Source: Rhodoblastus sp963710275 (GTDB lineage: Bacteria; Pseudomonadota; Alphaproteobacteria; Rhizobiales; Beijerinckiaceae). From it: 64,000 nt of DNA. Made by a program: the position numbers and the translations under genes. The stretch lies in assembly GCA_963710275.1 (NCBI GenBank), contig CAVPZS010000008.1:868001-932000 (forward strand), written 5' to 3'. The notes under the pieces are model-generated. The model made no database searches and was not told the origin of the DNA. It saw nothing but the letters and a program-made list of their open reading frames with translations. Positions 34,940 through 48,575 of the stretch are shown one piece after another; the first letter of the stretch is position 1, and every line of letters starts with the position of its first letter.

Positions 34940-36131
34940 ATTTCTTCATTTTCTGCACAAGGAGCGCCGAGAGCGCCAGGCAAATCACTGCGCCTGCATA
35001 TATGTCGGTGGTCCAGGCGAGACCGAAGGCGCGGACCGCCTGCCCAGCCAACAGCGCCGGCAGGCTCATGGTCAGATAGCTTTCGACATAATAGGCGGCC
35101 ATCAGACCCGCGCGCTCCTCGGGCGCCGCCAGCGGCGTCAGCGTGCGCAACACGCCGAGAAAGCTGCCGCCCCAGCCGAAACCCGCGACCATGGTTCCGA
35201 TGAAGATCAGGGCCGTCGAATGCAGATGGGTCGCCGCGACGAGAAGCGCGGCGCCAAACGCCAGGATCGACGCGCCAATCACCAGAATGTCCGTGCTTTG
35301 GCGAAAGCGCAGGATCAGAATGCCGACGGCGCCGCTGACCGTGAGCGCGCCGACCACCAGCCCCCCAAGCAGATGCGAGACGGAGCCTGTCGCTTCGCGC
35401 ACCACCGATGGCGCCAGCGAAAAATAGAATGACCCAAACGCCCAGGCGGCGACATTGAGCGGCGTCACCATCAAAAACATGCGTCGCGCTTGACGCGGTA
35501 TGCCGACGCTCGGGACCAACGAGGCCCAGGCGCCGGGACGCGGGCGACCCGTTTCCGGGATGAGCCAGATCGACAGCGCCTGCAGGGCGAACAGAGCCAG
35601 CAGCAGCATATAGGACAGGCGCAGCGGCAAAGGCGCGAACTCCGCCAGAATGCTCGCGCCGACGGCGCCGATGGCGAGACCGACCGGCATGCCGATCCCA
35701 TTGATCAGCGGGCCGTGCTCGAGGCTCGCGTCGAGGATGGCGGCGCCGAGCACACCGCTGGCGACGCCGGTGGCGAATCCCTGGCACAGTCGCGCGCCGA
35801 TCAGGGCGTTGGCGGAGTTGGCGCCGATGAAGGCGACCATGGCGAGGATTTCCAGAGCCAGAGCGGCGAAAATGACCGGCCGGCGGCCGATATGGTCGGA
35901 GAGCTTTCCGGCCGTCAGCAGCGCCAGCAAAAGGCTGAAGGCATAGGCGCTGAAAACAACCGTCAGGATCACCGGGGAGAAGCCCCACGCCTCCTGATAG
36001 AGTCGGTAGAGCGGCGTGGGCGTGGTGGATGCGGCCATGAAGGCGGCGAGAATCGAGACCAGCAGCAGGGTCGCCGCGGCGCCGCCCAACCTGAGCCGCG
36101 ACCGCTCGGTCGATGTGTCGCCTGTGGACAT
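34938..36131 (-). CDS. MFS transporter
   Basis: 397 residues with about 12 hydrophobic helices. The major-facilitator loop 2-3 signature reads GKLSDHIGRRPVIFA near residue 75, and LCQGFATGVASGVLGAAILD fits the helix-4/5 motif. Probably a proton-driven exporter. Divergent from a TetR-family gene over a 124-base region with strong inverted repeats, the usual layout of a regulated efflux pump. Substrate unknown. Confidence 0.88.
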   Translation of the reverse strand: MSTGDTSTERSRLRLGGAAATLLLVSILAAFMAASTTPTPLYRLYQEAWGFSPVILTVVFSAYAFSLLLALLTAGKLSDHIGRRPVIFAALALEILAMVAFIGANSANALIGARLCQGFATGVASGVLGAAILDASLEHGPLINGIGMPVGLAIGAVGASILAEFAPLPLRLSYMLLLALFALQALSIWLIPETGRPRPGAWASLVPSVGIPRQARRMFLMVTPLNVAAWAFGSFYFSLAPSVVREATGSVSHLLGGLVVGALTVSGAVGILILRFRQSTDILVIGASILAFGAALLVAATHLHSTALIFIGTMVAGFGWGGSFLGVLRTLTPLAAPEERAGLMAAYYVESYLTMSLPALLAGQAVRAFGLAWTTDIYAGAVICLALSALLVQKMKK

Positions 36132-36146
36132 GATCGCCCTCCTGCC

Positions 36147-36213
36147 TTAAAGCTAATTTTATGCGTTAGTATCCTAACCTTGTTTTCGCACTAAAGCAAA
36201 TTATTAGCTTTAA
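36147..36213. promoter_or_regulatory. Operator region between exporter and TetR regulator
   Basis: Two arms, TTAAAGCTAAT (36147-36157) and ATTAGCTTTAA (36203-36213), are perfect complements 45 bases apart. Between them lies GTTAG-TATC-CTAAC (36165-36178), a 14-base near-palindrome the size of a TetR operator. The set lies between the two divergent starts, so regulator binding could block both promoters. Confidence 0.55.
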
Positions 36214-36255
36214 GCGAAGCCCCCAACCTGCCTGGAGAACGCGCCGGGAGACGAG

Positions 36256-36828
36256 ATGGCTGCGAAAGAAAATATCCGGCCTGGAGGTCGGAGCGCGCGC
36301 GTGCAGGCGGCGATTCATGGAGCGGTCAAGCAATTGTTGCTTGAAGCCGGTCGTGGGGCGCTGACAATTCCGGCCGTGGCGGAGCGCGCGGGCGTCACGC
36401 CGTCGACCATCTATCGGCGCTGGGGCGATCTGCCCAACCTGCTCGCCGATGTCGCCGTCGAGCGGCTGCGCCCGGAGACGGATCCCAGCGACACCGGGTC
36501 CCTTCGCTCCGATCTCGAAGGCTGGCTGGAGCAATATGTCGACGAAATGTCCTCAGGTCCGGGCCGCGGCATGACGCGCGATGTCCTGGCGTGCCGGGAC
36601 GGCGCGAGCGCGGGCGGGCGATGCGACGCCTTTACCCGCAGCCAGCTGGCGCTGATCTGCGACCGCGCCCGGGAGCGGGGCGAAGCGGCGCCGAAGGTCG
36701 ATGCTCTGATGGACCGCGTCATCGCGCCGATCATGTACCGCATCCTGTTCGACGCCGCGCCGCTCGACGTCGGGACTTGGCGGGCCTGGCTCGACGGCGT
36801 GCTGGACGAGCTTCGCAACTCGCCCTGA
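36256..36828 (+). CDS. TetR/AcrR family transcriptional regulator
   Basis: 190 residues. N-terminal HTH: AAIHGAVKQLLLEAGRGALT followed by IPAVAERAGVTPSTIYRRWG, the typical recognition helix with T-x-Y-R-x-W. The C-terminal ligand-binding domain (IAPIMYRILFDAAPLDVGTW) is of the TetR_C type found in regulators of efflux pumps. Divergent from the MFS transporter, which it probably represses. Ligand unknown. Confidence 0.88.
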   Translation: MAAKENIRPGGRSARVQAAIHGAVKQLLLEAGRGALTIPAVAERAGVTPSTIYRRWGDLPNLLADVAVERLRPETDPSDTGSLRSDLEGWLEQYVDEMSSGPGRGMTRDVLACRDGASAGGRCDAFTRSQLALICDRARERGEAAPKVDALMDRVIAPIMYRILFDAAPLDVGTWRAWLDGVLDELRNSP

Positions 36829-36900
36829 CGAGGCGCCGTCTTTCCGCCGACGTCAAAATTGGCGATACTCTGGAGACGTCACGCCCTCCTTTTCGGGAAT

Positions 36901-37665
36901 ATGGCCATGGCCTTCGTTTCTTTGCTCATTTTCCTCGCCATAATCCTTTTCTTCGCGGGGTTTCGGGTCGCGCAGCAATACCAGCGCGGCGTCGTGCTGC
37001 GCTTCGGCCGCTATGTCGCCACGCGGGGACCGGGCCTGTTCTGGATCATCCCGCTGATCGAGAGCGTCACCAAGGTCGACATGCGCGTCGTGACGTCAGC
37101 CGTGTCCGGCCAGGAGGCGATCAGCCGCGACAATGTGCCGATCCGCATCGACGCGGTGATCTGGCGGCGCATCGTCGTCGCCGAGCGCTCGGTGTTCGAA
37201 GTCCGCAATGTCGAGGATTCCGTGGTGCAGGTGGCGATCACCACCCTGCGCGACATCATCGGCCGGCACACGCTCGACGAAATTCTGAAAGAACAGATGG
37301 CGATTTCGGCGGCCATGCAGACCGCGATCGACACGGTGACAGAGCCCTGGGGCGTCAAAGTCGAACGTGTCGCGATGAAAAGCGTGGAGATTCCGCCGAC
37401 CATGCAGCGGGCCATGGCTCAGGAGGCCGAAGCTTTGCGGGAAAAGCGCGCCCGGATCATCAAGGCGGAAGCGGAAACCGAGGCCGCCGAAAAGCTGCGT
37501 CAGGCCGCGGAAACCATGATGTCCTCGCCCGCGGCGCTGGAATTGCGCCGCATGCAGATGCTTACCGAAGTCGGCGCCGAGCAGAACACCATGACCATCG
37601 TGATGATGCCGAGCGAATTCGTCGAAGCCGCCAGAGCCTTCGCCGGCAGGACGCCGCAGGGCTGA
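36901..37665 (+). CDS. SPFH/band-7 protein, stomatin-like (slipin)
   Basis: 254 residues. N-terminal membrane helix (FVSLLIFLAIILFFAGF), then an SPFH domain starting QQYQRGVVLRFGRYVATRGP with IIPLIESVTKVDMRV, and a coiled-coil tail (AQEAEALREKRARIIKAEAE). Slipins form oligomeric membrane scaffolds and often pair with an NfeD membrane protease partner, which is not seen here. ATG 36901 was chosen over a TTG 42 bases upstream because the hydrophobic helix begins directly after it. Confidence 0.88.
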   Translation: MAMAFVSLLIFLAIILFFAGFRVAQQYQRGVVLRFGRYVATRGPGLFWIIPLIESVTKVDMRVVTSAVSGQEAISRDNVPIRIDAVIWRRIVVAERSVFEVRNVEDSVVQVAITTLRDIIGRHTLDEILKEQMAISAAMQTAIDTVTEPWGVKVERVAMKSVEIPPTMQRAMAQEAEALREKRARIIKAEAETEAAEKLRQAAETMMSSPAALELRRMQMLTEVGAEQNTMTIVMMPSEFVEAARAFAGRTPQG

Positions 37666-37697
37666 GCCTGCTCACGCGACATCGCCAACGCTACGCA

Positions 37698-38165
37698 TCA
37701 CCCCGCCTGGCGCCGCGCCCGCTCCATGGTGGACAGCGCATAAAAACCGCGCGCAGTGGAAATCAGGCGACCCGACTTGATCATCCGGTGTAATTTTACA
37801 GAAAGATTTCCTTTCGTAATTTCGAACCCCATTTCGCACAGCAGTTCGAATACGGCGTCGACGTGCATGCCGCCGGTCTCCCCCTCCAGCACCTCAACGA
37901 TCATCGGCTCGACCTCGCCCGAACGGTCGCCGGCGCCCCGACCGACCACGGAAAGGTGGGTATCGCCGCGCCGCGACTGGGCGTCGCCGGCGGCAACCAG
38001 AAACTCCACCGCGGAACGGCGCAACTCAAGGCCAGCGACCGGATCTTTCGCCGCCAATCCCGCGATCAATATCTCGATCCGGGCCAACAGGCGCCGGGCC
38101 TCGTCGCGCGCCTCGCGCGCCGCCAGCGCCAGAAATTCCGCATTCTGCTCGAAGCCAGAACTCAT
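37698..38165 (-). CDS. Unknown protein with winged-helix-like C-terminus
   Basis: 155 residues, no family recognised. N-terminal third is a charged helix (ALAAREARDEARRLLARIEI). The C-terminal 60 residues (VDAVFELLCEMGFEITKGNL, then SVKLHRMIKSGRLISTARGF) look like a small winged-helix DNA-binding unit, with a wing-like GRLIS-x-A-R-GFY segment. AGGAGGGG lies six bases before the ATG, supporting translation. Convergent with the band-7 gene. Confidence 0.6.
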   Translation of the reverse strand: MSSGFEQNAEFLALAAREARDEARRLLARIEILIAGLAAKDPVAGLELRRSAVEFLVAAGDAQSRRGDTHLSVVGRGAGDRSGEVEPMIVEVLEGETGGMHVDAVFELLCEMGFEITKGNLSVKLHRMIKSGRLISTARGFYALSTMERARRQAG

Positions 38166-38442
38166 GATACCCCTCCTGATTCCCCGCGGGCGGTCGCCAC
38201 GATTCGATCCGCCGCCCGTTGTGATTTTGTGCTGCGCCCCAGCATAAAAGCCGACCTTTGCGCCAGATCAAAGAACATACAGAAAACAACGCCGCCACGG
38301 AAAAAACCTAGCGCAATCACGGCATTTTTACGAATGAAAACTTTACAATCCAATCGCAATGAACAACAATCTGAATTGTAAATTAACCACATGGAATGAA
38401 ATTTTTACACCTCTCCCATGGGGCCAGCTGGAGGACTGCGGA

Positions 38443-38736
38443 ATGAAAGACAGACGTTGGTTCGGCGCGAAATCCGCTGGGGAGACGGGCGCCGCATTCA
38501 TGCAGTCGCTGTTTGCCCCTCTGTTCCGGCCGTCAGCGGCCGATGCGCCCCTCCCTGGCTCCGCGCCCCGCCCGCGAATCGCCGACGCCGGCTCGGACGC
38601 CTGCTGGACCGCCAGCCTGCGCCGCGGCGACGACCTCCCCCCCTTCCTCCTCTCCATCCAAACGGCGGCCGGATCGCGCTCCGCCATTCGCTTCGAGCCC
38701 TTCGACAGGGACGCCGGAGGCGAATCCCATAGTTAG
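38443..38736 (+). CDS. Small hypothetical protein
   Basis: 97 residues (MKDRRWFGAKSAGETG at the start). No family recognised; the sequence is low in hydrophobic segments and Pro/Ala-rich. GGAGG lies eight bases before this ATG, which favours it over an in-frame ATG at 38359. No homology can be claimed, so it may not be a real gene. Confidence 0.4.
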   Translation: MKDRRWFGAKSAGETGAAFMQSLFAPLFRPSAADAPLPGSAPRPRIADAGSDACWTASLRRGDDLPPFLLSIQTAAGSRSAIRFEPFDRDAGGESHS

Positions 38737-38873
38737 AAGCTTTGATTTAAAACAATAAAAAGCCGCCAATCGCGCAAAAACAAAGGTTTTTTCGGCGTTT
38801 GCCGCGCAGCGGATTGTGGTTCCGCGGCGCGCGATATATAAGGGCCGCGCCTTTCGTTGGGGAGATTGGAATC

Positions 38874-39293
38874 ATGGCCTCGGCCACCCATGCGGACCCG
38901 TATCGCCCGTCTGAAGACGAACCGTTCATGAACGATCGTCAGAAGGAATATTTTCGGCGCAAGCTTCTGAATTGGAAAGAAGAAATATTGCAGGAGGCGC
39001 GTGAGACCCTCGCCGCCCTGCAATCCGAGAGCGAAAATCACGCAGATATCGCCGATCGCGCCTCATCCGAAACGGACCGCGCCATTGAATTGCGCGCCCG
39101 TGATCGCCAACGCAAGCTGATCGCCAAGATCGACTCCGCCATCGGCCGTCTCGACGACGGCACTTATGGCTATTGCGAGGAAACCGGCGATCCCATCTCG
39201 CTGAAGCGCCTCGACGCCCGCCCTATCGCGACGCTTTCGATCGAGGCGCAGGAGCGCCACGAGCGCCGCGAACGCGTCTACCGCGACGATTGA
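38874..39293 (+). CDS. dksA: RNA polymerase-binding transcription factor DksA
   Basis: 139 residues. DksA enters the RNA polymerase secondary channel and works with ppGpp in the stringent response. Coiled-coil region: QKEYFRRKLLNWKEEILQEA to IELRARDRQRKLIAKIDSAI, with the DxxD-type tip in NHADIADRASSE. The C-terminal zinc-finger position reads YGYCEETGDPISLKRLDARP then SIEAQERHERR: three of the four zinc cysteines are replaced (one Cys remains). This zinc-independent form is usual in Rhizobiales and resembles Pseudomonas DksA2. The upstream in-frame extension was rejected because it covers the promoter region. Confidence 0.93.
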   Translation: MASATHADPYRPSEDEPFMNDRQKEYFRRKLLNWKEEILQEARETLAALQSESENHADIADRASSETDRAIELRARDRQRKLIAKIDSAIGRLDDGTYGYCEETGDPISLKRLDARPIATLSIEAQERHERRERVYRDD

Positions 39294-39303
39294 GCCGGCC
39301 CCC

Positions 39304-39340
39304 AAAAAAACGCCGCTCCGTGGGATATTTCGGAGCGGCG
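39304..39340 (-). terminator. Rho-independent terminator of the FliO-like gene
   Basis: Ten-base stem CGCCGCTCCG / CGGAGCGGCG with a ten-base loop. On the minus strand it is followed by seven T (plus-strand A-run 39304-39310). It lies about 65 bases after the FliO-like stop and just after dksA. Confidence 0.85.
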
Positions 39341-39404
39341 CGTCAATTTGGCGTCCTGTCCACGCCGCGGCCCTCGCCGCGGCTTTTTCATTAGTTCGGA
39401 CCCC

Positions 39405-40505
39405 TCACCTGTTCAGCGGGCGGCCGAGCAGCTTCGCCATTTCCTCTTCGAGCAATTCGAGCGGCTCGAAATCCGTATCGAAATTCAGTTCCGGCGTTGG
39501 CGCGGGAGCTTGCGGCGCAAGAGGAGGCGGCGGAGGAGCAGAGGGCTCCTGAGGCGCCGGGGCTGGAGGTTGCGGCGCGAAGAAGGATGGCTTCGGCGCC
39601 GGAGCGGGCGGCGGCGGAGCAGCGGCCGCAGGGGGCAGTGACGGGGGCGCAAAAGCCGAGCCCGACTCGGGCGGCGGTTCGACCGGCGGCGCGGCAGGGG
39701 CGTTGCGCCGGACGATCGGCGGCATCACGAAACGCGGCCGCGGCGGCTCGTTTCCTTGCTTGTTGTCCTGGGCGCCCGTCGAGCCGAATCCTGCTGGAGG
39801 CGTGAAGCGCGGCGGCGGCAAGGGAGCCGAAGGCGAGGGAGCGGAAGGCCTGGGCGCGGCGGGACCGACGCGCGGCGGCGGCTGGAAGCGCGGGGCCGGA
39901 CGCTCGGGCGGCGGCGGGGCGAAGGTCCGCGCGGCTTCCGGGATGGGCGCGGGTTCGGGTTCCGGCTCGGGCGGCGTCTCCAGTTCGCCAGCCGGCAGGT
40001 CCGCGGCGGCAGGGATGACCGGCATGGTCGGCGCGCGCGCCGGTCCCGGGGCGGCAGGCAGAGCGGCGAGCGCGGCTTCGATGGCCTCGGCGGTCGCGGC
40101 GGAGATCGCAGCCGGCGCGGGGACGGGCGTCGCGGCCGGGGGCAGGCTGGCCGTCGCAGGCGCCTCGACGGCGCGCGGCGGGTGGTCCAGCTTGCGCGTT
40201 TCGCGCGCCTCGCGCGGCTCGACCCTGACGATGCCGGATTCGACCAGCACGTCATTGGGACCGCCGATCATCAGCAAATGTTCGATATTGTCGCGCCGCA
40301 CCAGCAACAATTGCCGTTCGCCGTCGAGATCGAAGGTCTCGACAAAACCGAGACGCAATTGCCGCGAGCGCGAACCGCGCGGTATCCGGCGGCGCAGATC
40401 GGCGACAATCTCGATGATCTTGAGCATCAGATAGAAAGCGACGAGGAAGGAAACCAAGGCCAGGGACCAGGTCACCAATTTGTTGTCTTGCAAAAATGTC
40501 GGCAT
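39405..40505 (-). CDS. FliO-like membrane protein with long proline-rich region
   Basis: 366 residues. One membrane helix near the N-terminus (WSLALVSFLVAFYLMLKIIE), then a small domain RQLRLGFVETFDLDGERQLL, VRRDNIEHLLMIGGPNDVLV like the FliO domain of flagellar export machinery, then about 250 residues extremely rich in Pro and Ala, and a C-terminal acidic helix (ELLEEEMAKLLGRPLNR). FliO helps assemble the FliP export core, but this FliO-like family is also found away from flagellar genes, as here. Divergent from cckA over a region with a perfect CtrA box. Confidence 0.65.
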   Translation of the reverse strand: MPTFLQDNKLVTWSLALVSFLVAFYLMLKIIEIVADLRRRIPRGSRSRQLRLGFVETFDLDGERQLLLVRRDNIEHLLMIGGPNDVLVESGIVRVEPREARETRKLDHPPRAVEAPATASLPPAATPVPAPAAISAATAEAIEAALAALPAAPGPARAPTMPVIPAAADLPAGELETPPEPEPEPAPIPEAARTFAPPPPERPAPRFQPPPRVGPAAPRPSAPSPSAPLPPPRFTPPAGFGSTGAQDNKQGNEPPRPRFVMPPIVRRNAPAAPPVEPPPESGSAFAPPSLPPAAAAPPPPAPAPKPSFFAPQPPAPAPQEPSAPPPPPLAPQAPAPTPELNFDTDFEPLELLEEEMAKLLGRPLNR

Positions 40506-40585
40506 GGCCTCAGCCCGTCTCCTGATCGTCGGACCCTTTCAATCCCTATATATAACGCAACGGACAGGCGGCTGCGCAAGAAAGG

Positions 40586-40600
40586 TTAATGTTTGGTTAA
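40586..40600. promoter_or_regulatory. Perfect CtrA-binding site
   Basis: TTAATGTTTGGTTAA is an exact TTAA-N7-TTAA match. It lies 81-95 bases upstream of the FliO-like start and 116-130 bases upstream of cckA, so CtrA could regulate either gene. CckA is the kinase at the top of the CtrA phosphorelay, so feedback is plausible. Confidence 0.6.
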
Positions 40601-40715
40601 CGCGACCAACCGCGCGTCTCGCGTCTTTCTCGACATTCTCCTTTCATGACGACGACGAATCCTTAAAATTGTTCCGATAAACTCGCTGTTTCGCAGGCGC
40701 TCGCAAAGGCTGTCC

Positions 40716-43227
<2,512 letters not shown>

Positions 43228-43291
43228 GCGCGCGGAACCTTACTTGACCGCAACGGTTTGACGCTGAGGACCGCAACCTTACCGAGTTCGG

Positions 43292-44110
43292 ATGTTTCAG
43301 TCGGCGCCGCCCAAGAGAATCCTGATGTGCCAGCCCGATCATTTCGAGGTGGCCTATGTCATCAATCCGTGGATGGAGGGCCAATACGCCCGCACCGACG
43401 ATCAAGCCGCGCTGCGCCAATGGACGCAGCTCAAGGAGATCATCGAGAGGCGCGCGACCGTCGCGCTGCAGCCGCCGCAGCCCGGCCTTCCCGACCTGGT
43501 CTTCACCGCCAACGCCGGGGTTGTCAGGGGCTCGCGCGTCATTATCAGCCGCTTCCGCTGCCTCGAGCGAAGGGGCGAGGAACGATTCGATCGTCTCTGG
43601 TTCGACGAAAACGGCTACAAGGTCTTCGATCCGCCCGCCGACCTGCATTTCGAGGGCGCCGGTGACGCGCTGCACGATTGCGCGCGGGAGCTCTTCTGGG
43701 TCGGCCACGGCTTTCGCTCGCATGAAGACGTCGCGCCCTTTTTGCAGGCGCTGCTGATCACCCGCGCCGTGTCGTTGACACTTGTCGATCCGCGATTCTA
43801 TCACCTCGACACTTGCCTGTGCCCCCTGCCCGTGGGTTTCCTGATGTATTTCCCCGCGGCCTTTGACGAAAGATCCCGCGCGGCCATCGAGGCGCTCGTC
43901 CCGGAGGATCGCCGCATTGCCGTCGATGAAGAGGACGCATTAAAATTCTGCTGCAACGCTGTGGCGCTGGACGACCTCGTCATCATGAACGACGCGTCGG
44001 CCGCCCTGCGCCTGAAGCTGGAAGGCGCCGGGCTCACGCCGGTGCTCACTCCGCTCTCGGAATTCATCAAGGCCGGCGGCGCGGCGAAGTGCCTGACGCT
44101 CAACCTTTAG
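43292..44110 (+). CDS. Amidinotransferase/dimethylargininase-like hydrolase
   Basis: 272 residues of the guanidino-modifying superfamily (pentein fold): LMCQPDHFEVAYVINPWMEG at the start, DLVFTANAGVV, HFEGAGDAL carrying the conserved acidic residue, FYHLDTCLCPLPVG with the catalytic His, and the nucleophilic Cys in AAKCLTLNL at the very C-terminus. Such enzymes hydrolyse or transfer the guanidino group of arginine derivatives such as dimethylarginine. The closest type is the dimethylarginine dimethylaminohydrolase-like family; exact substrate not certain. Confidence 0.8.
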   Translation: MFQSAPPKRILMCQPDHFEVAYVINPWMEGQYARTDDQAALRQWTQLKEIIERRATVALQPPQPGLPDLVFTANAGVVRGSRVIISRFRCLERRGEERFDRLWFDENGYKVFDPPADLHFEGAGDALHDCARELFWVGHGFRSHEDVAPFLQALLITRAVSLTLVDPRFYHLDTCLCPLPVGFLMYFPAAFDERSRAAIEALVPEDRRIAVDEEDALKFCCNAVALDDLVIMNDASAALRLKLEGAGLTPVLTPLSEFIKAGGAAKCLTLNL

Positions 44111-44150
44111 GCCGCAGCATCCGACCGATCGGGGCCACCCGCCCGCGCGT

Positions 44151-44363
44151 TCAGCGGATCGCGTAGATCGTTGCGACGGAAGCAACGATCACCAGGATGC
44201 TGACTGCGTCCACCAGCCAATTGCGAATCTGGCTCCGGCGAGGCACCGCGCTGGGAGCCGGACTTGGCGCGGCCTCGGCCGCCGGTCCACGAGGGCGGCG
44301 GCGCTTGGCCGCATCGTCTGTCGCTAAATAGGTTTGATCGATCGAAATCAAGAGCCTTGCCAT
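44151..44363 (-). CDS. Small protein with C-terminal membrane helix
   Basis: 70 residues. Polar, basic first half (AAKRRRPRGPAAEAAPSPAP) and a single C-terminal hydrophobic helix (WLVDAVSILVIVASVATIYA), the layout of a tail-anchored small membrane protein. No family recognised. Convergent with the amidinotransferase gene, divergent from recA. Confidence 0.45.
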   Translation of the reverse strand: MARLLISIDQTYLATDDAAKRRRPRGPAAEAAPSPAPSAVPRRSQIRNWLVDAVSILVIVASVATIYAIR

Positions 44364-44507
44364 GGCGCGCTATCCCGTTTTGAGAGCGTTTCCGCCTGAA
44401 TTGCGTCAAATTGGCACAACCTCGGCGTTCTGAAGATCAGGCTCCAAGAACGGCGCCAACCTTTGAGGCCGCGCGCAAGCAATCCCTGCGAACACAACCT
44501 GGCGCGC

Positions 44508-44522
44508 GAACAAAAAAAGAAC
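44508..44522. promoter_or_regulatory. LexA (SOS) box before recA
   Basis: GAACAAAAAAAGAAC is an exact GAAC-N7-GAAC direct repeat, the alphaproteobacterial LexA site. It lies 83 bases before the recA start. Further GAAC copies at 44490 and 44533 flank it at other spacings. Confidence 0.8.
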
Positions 44523-44604
44523 TTGCAGACAAGAACAAACTAGGTACATTGCCAATAAGGCGATTGCATCACCCGCGTCCCACATGCCAAAAGGATCGAG
44601 CCCA

Positions 44605-45678
44605 ATGTCGCAAGCGAATCTCCGCCTCGTGGAAGGAACCTCCGTGGACAAGACCAAGGCGCTTGACGCCGCCCTCGCGCAAATCGAGCGCGCCTTTGGC
44701 AAAGGCTCGATCATGCGCCTTGGGAAAAACCAGGCCGTGACGGAAATCGAGACCATTTCCACGGGTTCGCTGGGTCTCGACATCGCCCTTGGCGTCGGCG
44801 GCCTTCCCCGCGGCCGCGTCATCGAAATCTACGGGCCGGAATCCTCCGGCAAGACCACGCTCGCGCTGCACACCATCGCCGAGGCGCAGAAAAGCGGCGG
44901 CGTTTGCGCCTTCGTCGACGCCGAACATGCGCTCGATCCGGTCTACGCAAGAAAGCTCGGCGTCCAGCTCGACGATCTCCTGATTTCGCAGCCCGACACC
45001 GGCGAACAGGCGCTGGAAATCACCGACACTCTGGTGCGCTCTGGCGCGGTTGACGTGCTGGTGATCGATTCCGTCGCGGCGCTGGTGCCCCGCGCAGAAA
45101 TCGACGGCGAAATGGGCGACGTCCAGCCGGGCCTGCAGGCCCGCCTGATGAGCCAGGCGCTGCGCAAGCTGACCGCCTCGATTTCCAAGTCGCGGACCAT
45201 GGTGATTTTCATCAACCAGATCCGCATGAAGATCGGCGTGATGTACGGCTCGCCGGAGACCACCACCGGCGGCAATGCCCTGAAATTCTATGCCTCCGTG
45301 CGTCTCGACATCCGCCGCATCGGCGCGATCAAGGACCGCGAGGAAGTCATCGGCAACCAGACCCGCGTCAAGGTGGTCAAGAACAAGGTCGCCCCGCCGT
45401 TCAAGCAGGTGGAATTCGACATCATGTATGGCGAAGGCGTGTCGAAATTCGGTGAATTGGTCGATCTCGGCGTCAAGGCCGGGGTGGTGGAAAAATCCGG
45501 CGCCTGGTTCTCCTTCGACAGCCAGCGGCTCGGCCAGGGACGTGAAAACGCCAAGGCTTTCCTCAAGGCCAATCCCGACGCCGCCGCCCGGATCGAACAG
45601 ACCATCCGGGAAAACGCCGGACTGATCGCCGAACGCATCCTCGACAATATCGACCCCTCGGAAGCCGGCGACGAGTGA
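44605..45678 (+). CDS. recA: DNA recombination/repair protein RecA
   Basis: 357 residues. Strand-exchange ATPase and co-protease for LexA. KTKALDAALAQIERAFGKGS at the N-terminus, Walker A GPESSGKTTLALH near 70, Walker B LVIDSVAALVP, the L1/L2 DNA-binding loops (EIDGEMGDVQPGLQARLMSQ; MYGSPETTTGGNALKFYASV) and an acidic C-terminus. ATG 44605 is preferred over an ATG 21 bases upstream because GGATCGAG precedes it. The LexA box upstream indicates SOS induction. Confidence 0.97.
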   Translation: MSQANLRLVEGTSVDKTKALDAALAQIERAFGKGSIMRLGKNQAVTEIETISTGSLGLDIALGVGGLPRGRVIEIYGPESSGKTTLALHTIAEAQKSGGVCAFVDAEHALDPVYARKLGVQLDDLLISQPDTGEQALEITDTLVRSGAVDVLVIDSVAALVPRAEIDGEMGDVQPGLQARLMSQALRKLTASISKSRTMVIFINQIRMKIGVMYGSPETTTGGNALKFYASVRLDIRRIGAIKDREEVIGNQTRVKVVKNKVAPPFKQVEFDIMYGEGVSKFGELVDLGVKAGVVEKSGAWFSFDSQRLGQGRENAKAFLKANPDAAARIEQTIRENAGLIAERILDNIDPSEAGDE

Positions 45679-45914
45679 TTCTGGCCTCGGCGGCGGGTTC
45701 TGCCTGTCGGGGCGCCCCTCATTCGCCACTTCGAGGCGCCAAAATCCTCATCGTGCAAGAGCTTGTCGGCGAATGCGCAGAAACCCGCCGGCAAGATAAT
45801 GCGTCTCCTGCTCTCGACAGGCTCTTGGCCTGCCGGTAGATAAGGCCGCTTGCTCGCGCCATTGGTTTTATCGGCGGGACAAGGCAGACCGAGGCAGAGG
45901 ATCGAGACCATTCC

Positions 45915-48569
<2,655 letters not shown>

Positions 48570-48575
48570 AAACGC

